In this document: positions 62,296 to 64,000 of the stretch, one piece after another | Position numbering within the stretch: position 1 is the first letter of the stretch | How the letters are laid out: the number at the start of each line of letters is the position of its first letter | Source: Solanum dulcamara | Taxonomy: Eukaryota > Streptophyta > Magnoliopsida > Solanales > Solanaceae | Assembly: GCF_947179165.1 (NCBI RefSeq) | Contig: NC_077247.1 | Span: 45,800,935 to 45,864,934, forward strand | DNA: 64,000 nt | Direction: 5' to 3' | The notes under the pieces: model-generated | What the model was told of the DNA's origin: nothing | Database searches by the model: none | Seen by the model: the letters and a program-made list of their open reading frames with translations, nothing else | Program-made: the position numbers and the translations under genes

Positions 62296-63431
62296 GAAAG
62301 AAAACAAGAAATTCCCATTCTCATTTGTCTTTCTTATTGTATTGTAATGTTGTTATTTATCAAAAGATATAGACTGTAAGAGTATTCATTTTCCCATTCA
62401 TGTTGATTAGATATTATCGCGATGATAACCTTCGCTTTGATAATATCCTTTCAGCCAAAAATTATGGAAATAAGAATAAAGCTTCTGGATGTGACTGCAT
62501 GTAAAGCTTTAACTCCTCCATTGTTGGATATATCAGCCAATGGTTCGAATTTTAAAAATTATGATTAGGTGAAGTATATCAGGGCCACCAAAGAGTTCCT
62601 GTATTCAAAACTTCTTTACCTTGTTCATTTGGTTTTGAAGGTTTACTGATTATGCCTTCCCCAACCTCCGCTGCTTATTGTGACTTTTACAAGCACTTTT
62701 GCCATTATCAAAACCAAATTATGAGGAAAGGAGAGTTGTTCTCCTTTTAAATAAAGACGGCATAAGTTTCCAATTTTGGGTGATGCATTAATGTCATAGA
62801 CACTGGCAACAAAGCACCACAACTATGTATTTGTATCAAAACCCAGTTGCAATGTGGTTGGAAGGTGGTGTGACATCCGAAAAATGTAATATCCGGACGG
62901 GTGATTTAAATATCTCAAAGCTTAGAGATATTTGCAGCCTGTGGTCTATCCTGAAGTATTGCTGGTATTACTTATTGTATTCGACAAATCCATCTCAGAC
63001 CTCAAAAGAAATATAGAGAGCTTACAGATTACAGGGTTGTCCGAAAAGTATTGTTCTGTGTGCTTGAAAATAAAAAACTTTCTCAGGGCAAATTGAAAAT
63101 TAAAATTGTTCAGCATTTGTTAAGAACGAAAGATAAAGACACCTGGAAAAGGAAGAAGATATGCAGACATCTGAGAACCTTAATATGTACGAAGCAAAAT
63201 AATTCATTAGTCGTACCTCTATTATCTTTGAAAATTCCAATCATTTGACAGGAATGCAGACAACATTTTCAAATTAACATATTTCTGACATATTAACAAG
63301 GGTACTGTATCTTGATCTAACAATGTAAGACGAGCTCAGTGAAATACTTGACCCTCAGGCCAAATTCCATGTATGATCTCACGTCTAAAGAAAAGGTGTT
63401 AAAACTATTCACATCATATATCTTCTTTGCC
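62296..63431. other. Dihydroorotase 3'UTR and intergenic gap to the ERD2-type gene
   Basis: A possible poly(A) signal (aataagaataaagc, about 62470-62483) follows the stop codon by about 180 bases. The rest holds two short plus-strand frames (62825-63016, 63051-63248) without motifs, not called. The convergent ERD2-type gene ends 1.1 kb away. Confidence 0.5.
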
Positions 63432-63771
63432 TCATGCTGGCAGTTGAAGCTTGACACTATTTTTCCAGCTGCAAAACAAATTTATTAGCAGTTTGTCTAT
63501 GTCATCAAGGAGGAGCCACTTCAGCAAGCTTTAACAAATTGTTACCTGATGAAGTAATAATAAAAGAAATCTGCATAAAGGGCTGTCTGGGCAAGACCAG
63601 AGACGCAAGCTACAAATAGAAAAGAAAAATTCAATTTCAAAGAACCGTTGCAAATAATTGCAAACAAACAGTACTGGTTGTAAGTCCAAAAACTTACAAA
63701 TCCATCTGGTGAAATGCTGCTCGGTCAGATAGCGGTAAATCCAGTTTAAGATGTAAAATGCACGGTAGGCC
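63432..63771 (-). CDS. ER lumen protein retaining receptor (ERD2 type), C-terminal exons
   Basis: Minus-strand exons 63771-63698, 63609-63546 and 63468-63432 (TGA 63434-63432) join in phase and give the last 58 or so residues. Motifs are AYRAFYILNWIYRYLTEQHF, then TRWISCVSGLAQTALYADFF, then YYYFISWKNS and KLQLPA. ERD2 receptors are seven-helix proteins of about 215 residues in the Golgi/ER that bind HDEL/KDEL-type C-termini and return escaped ER proteins. The C-terminal tail LQLPA is standard. Upstream exons lie outside the window or were not recognised up to 64000. The gene is partial because of the window edge, not broken. Confidence 0.92.
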
Positions 63772-64000
63772 CTGTGATCGCATAAAACCAGTATGTCAGT
63801 AACAATACCCAATCAATCCTAACTACTTGAAATCAAATTGTAAATGTCATCGCACGACATTATTCAACTAGAAAGAAACACATGTTGCATGTACAAGAAC
63901 TTCTAATTGTTAGATCCTTTCAGCTCCAAGTATCATAATATGAAATGCCAGAGAAACAAAACTAAGAGATGATAAATATGGGTACACAGTGAGAGAATGG
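63772..64000 (-). other. Intron of the ERD2-type gene (partial)
   Basis: The sequence upstream of acceptor tgcgatcacag (63772-63774) shows no ERD2-like exon up to the window edge. Confidence 0.6.

Noticed and set aside
62825..63248. Two short plus-strand frames downstream of dihydroorotase
   Set aside because: No recognisable domain; they lie in the region between convergent genes.

Overview
The window looks like nuclear DNA of a flowering plant of the nightshade family (Solanaceae, most likely Solanum). It is very AT-rich. Its genes have short exons with GT..AG introns, and it is full of repeats that resemble Solanaceae families: tRNA-derived SINEs, LINEs with a (TTG)n tail, a TRIM, hAT-type and Stowaway-like MITEs, and LTR retrotransposon debris. 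Species assignment is inference; no search was run.

Four cellular genes can be supported. (1) A STICHEL-like gene with a DnaX-type AAA+ domain lies on the minus strand at 19438-27830; six coding exons give 1210 codons plus a stop, with a 5'UTR intron upstream. (2) A small gene for a plant UBTD-type (ubiquitin domain-containing protein, N-terminal domain only) protein lies on the minus strand at 40935-46605; four exons give 114 aa. (3) Dihydroorotase, the third step of pyrimidine synthesis, lies on the plus strand at 53940-62295; eight coding exons give 390 aa with an organelle-targeting-like N-terminus. (4) The last three exons of an ERD2-type ER lumen protein retaining receptor lie on the minus strand at 63432-63771; the gene continues beyond the window. 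Exon joins were checked by phase, and each complete gene sums to a whole number of codons. No functional link between the four genes is visible.

Region by region: 1-7 kb is noncoding with old MITEs and an LTR-like remnant. About 7.06-17.3 kb is one large decayed Mutator-like element (MULE) with two convergent genes: a MURA-type transposase (plus) and a DUF1985/Ulp1-like C48 protease gene (minus), as in the Kaonashi-type MULEs of plants. It is packed with arrays built on the words GATACAT and ATGTATC. 17.3-19.4 kb holds MITEs. 19.4-28.9 kb is the STICHEL-like gene, whose introns carry a SINE, a hAT-type MITE and an intact-looking TRIM. 29-40.9 kb is an intergenic MITE graveyard. 40.9-46.7 kb is the UBTD-type gene, with a minisatellite at the start of intron 1. 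46.8-50.6 kb is repeats. 50.9-53.4 kb is a rearranged copia-type retrotransposon remnant just upstream of dihydroorotase. The dihydroorotase introns contain a plastid 16S rRNA fragment, a small MITE and two LINE fragments.

I do not see a convincing new biological system. The points most worth following up are the MULE whose transposase has lost two catalytic aspartates while its Ulp1-like gene keeps a recognisable His/Asp/Cys set, its duplicated 52-bp GATACAT minisatellite, the intronic minisatellite and possible poison exon of the UBTD-type gene, and the retroelement lying between a possible first exon and the coding exons of dihydroorotase.
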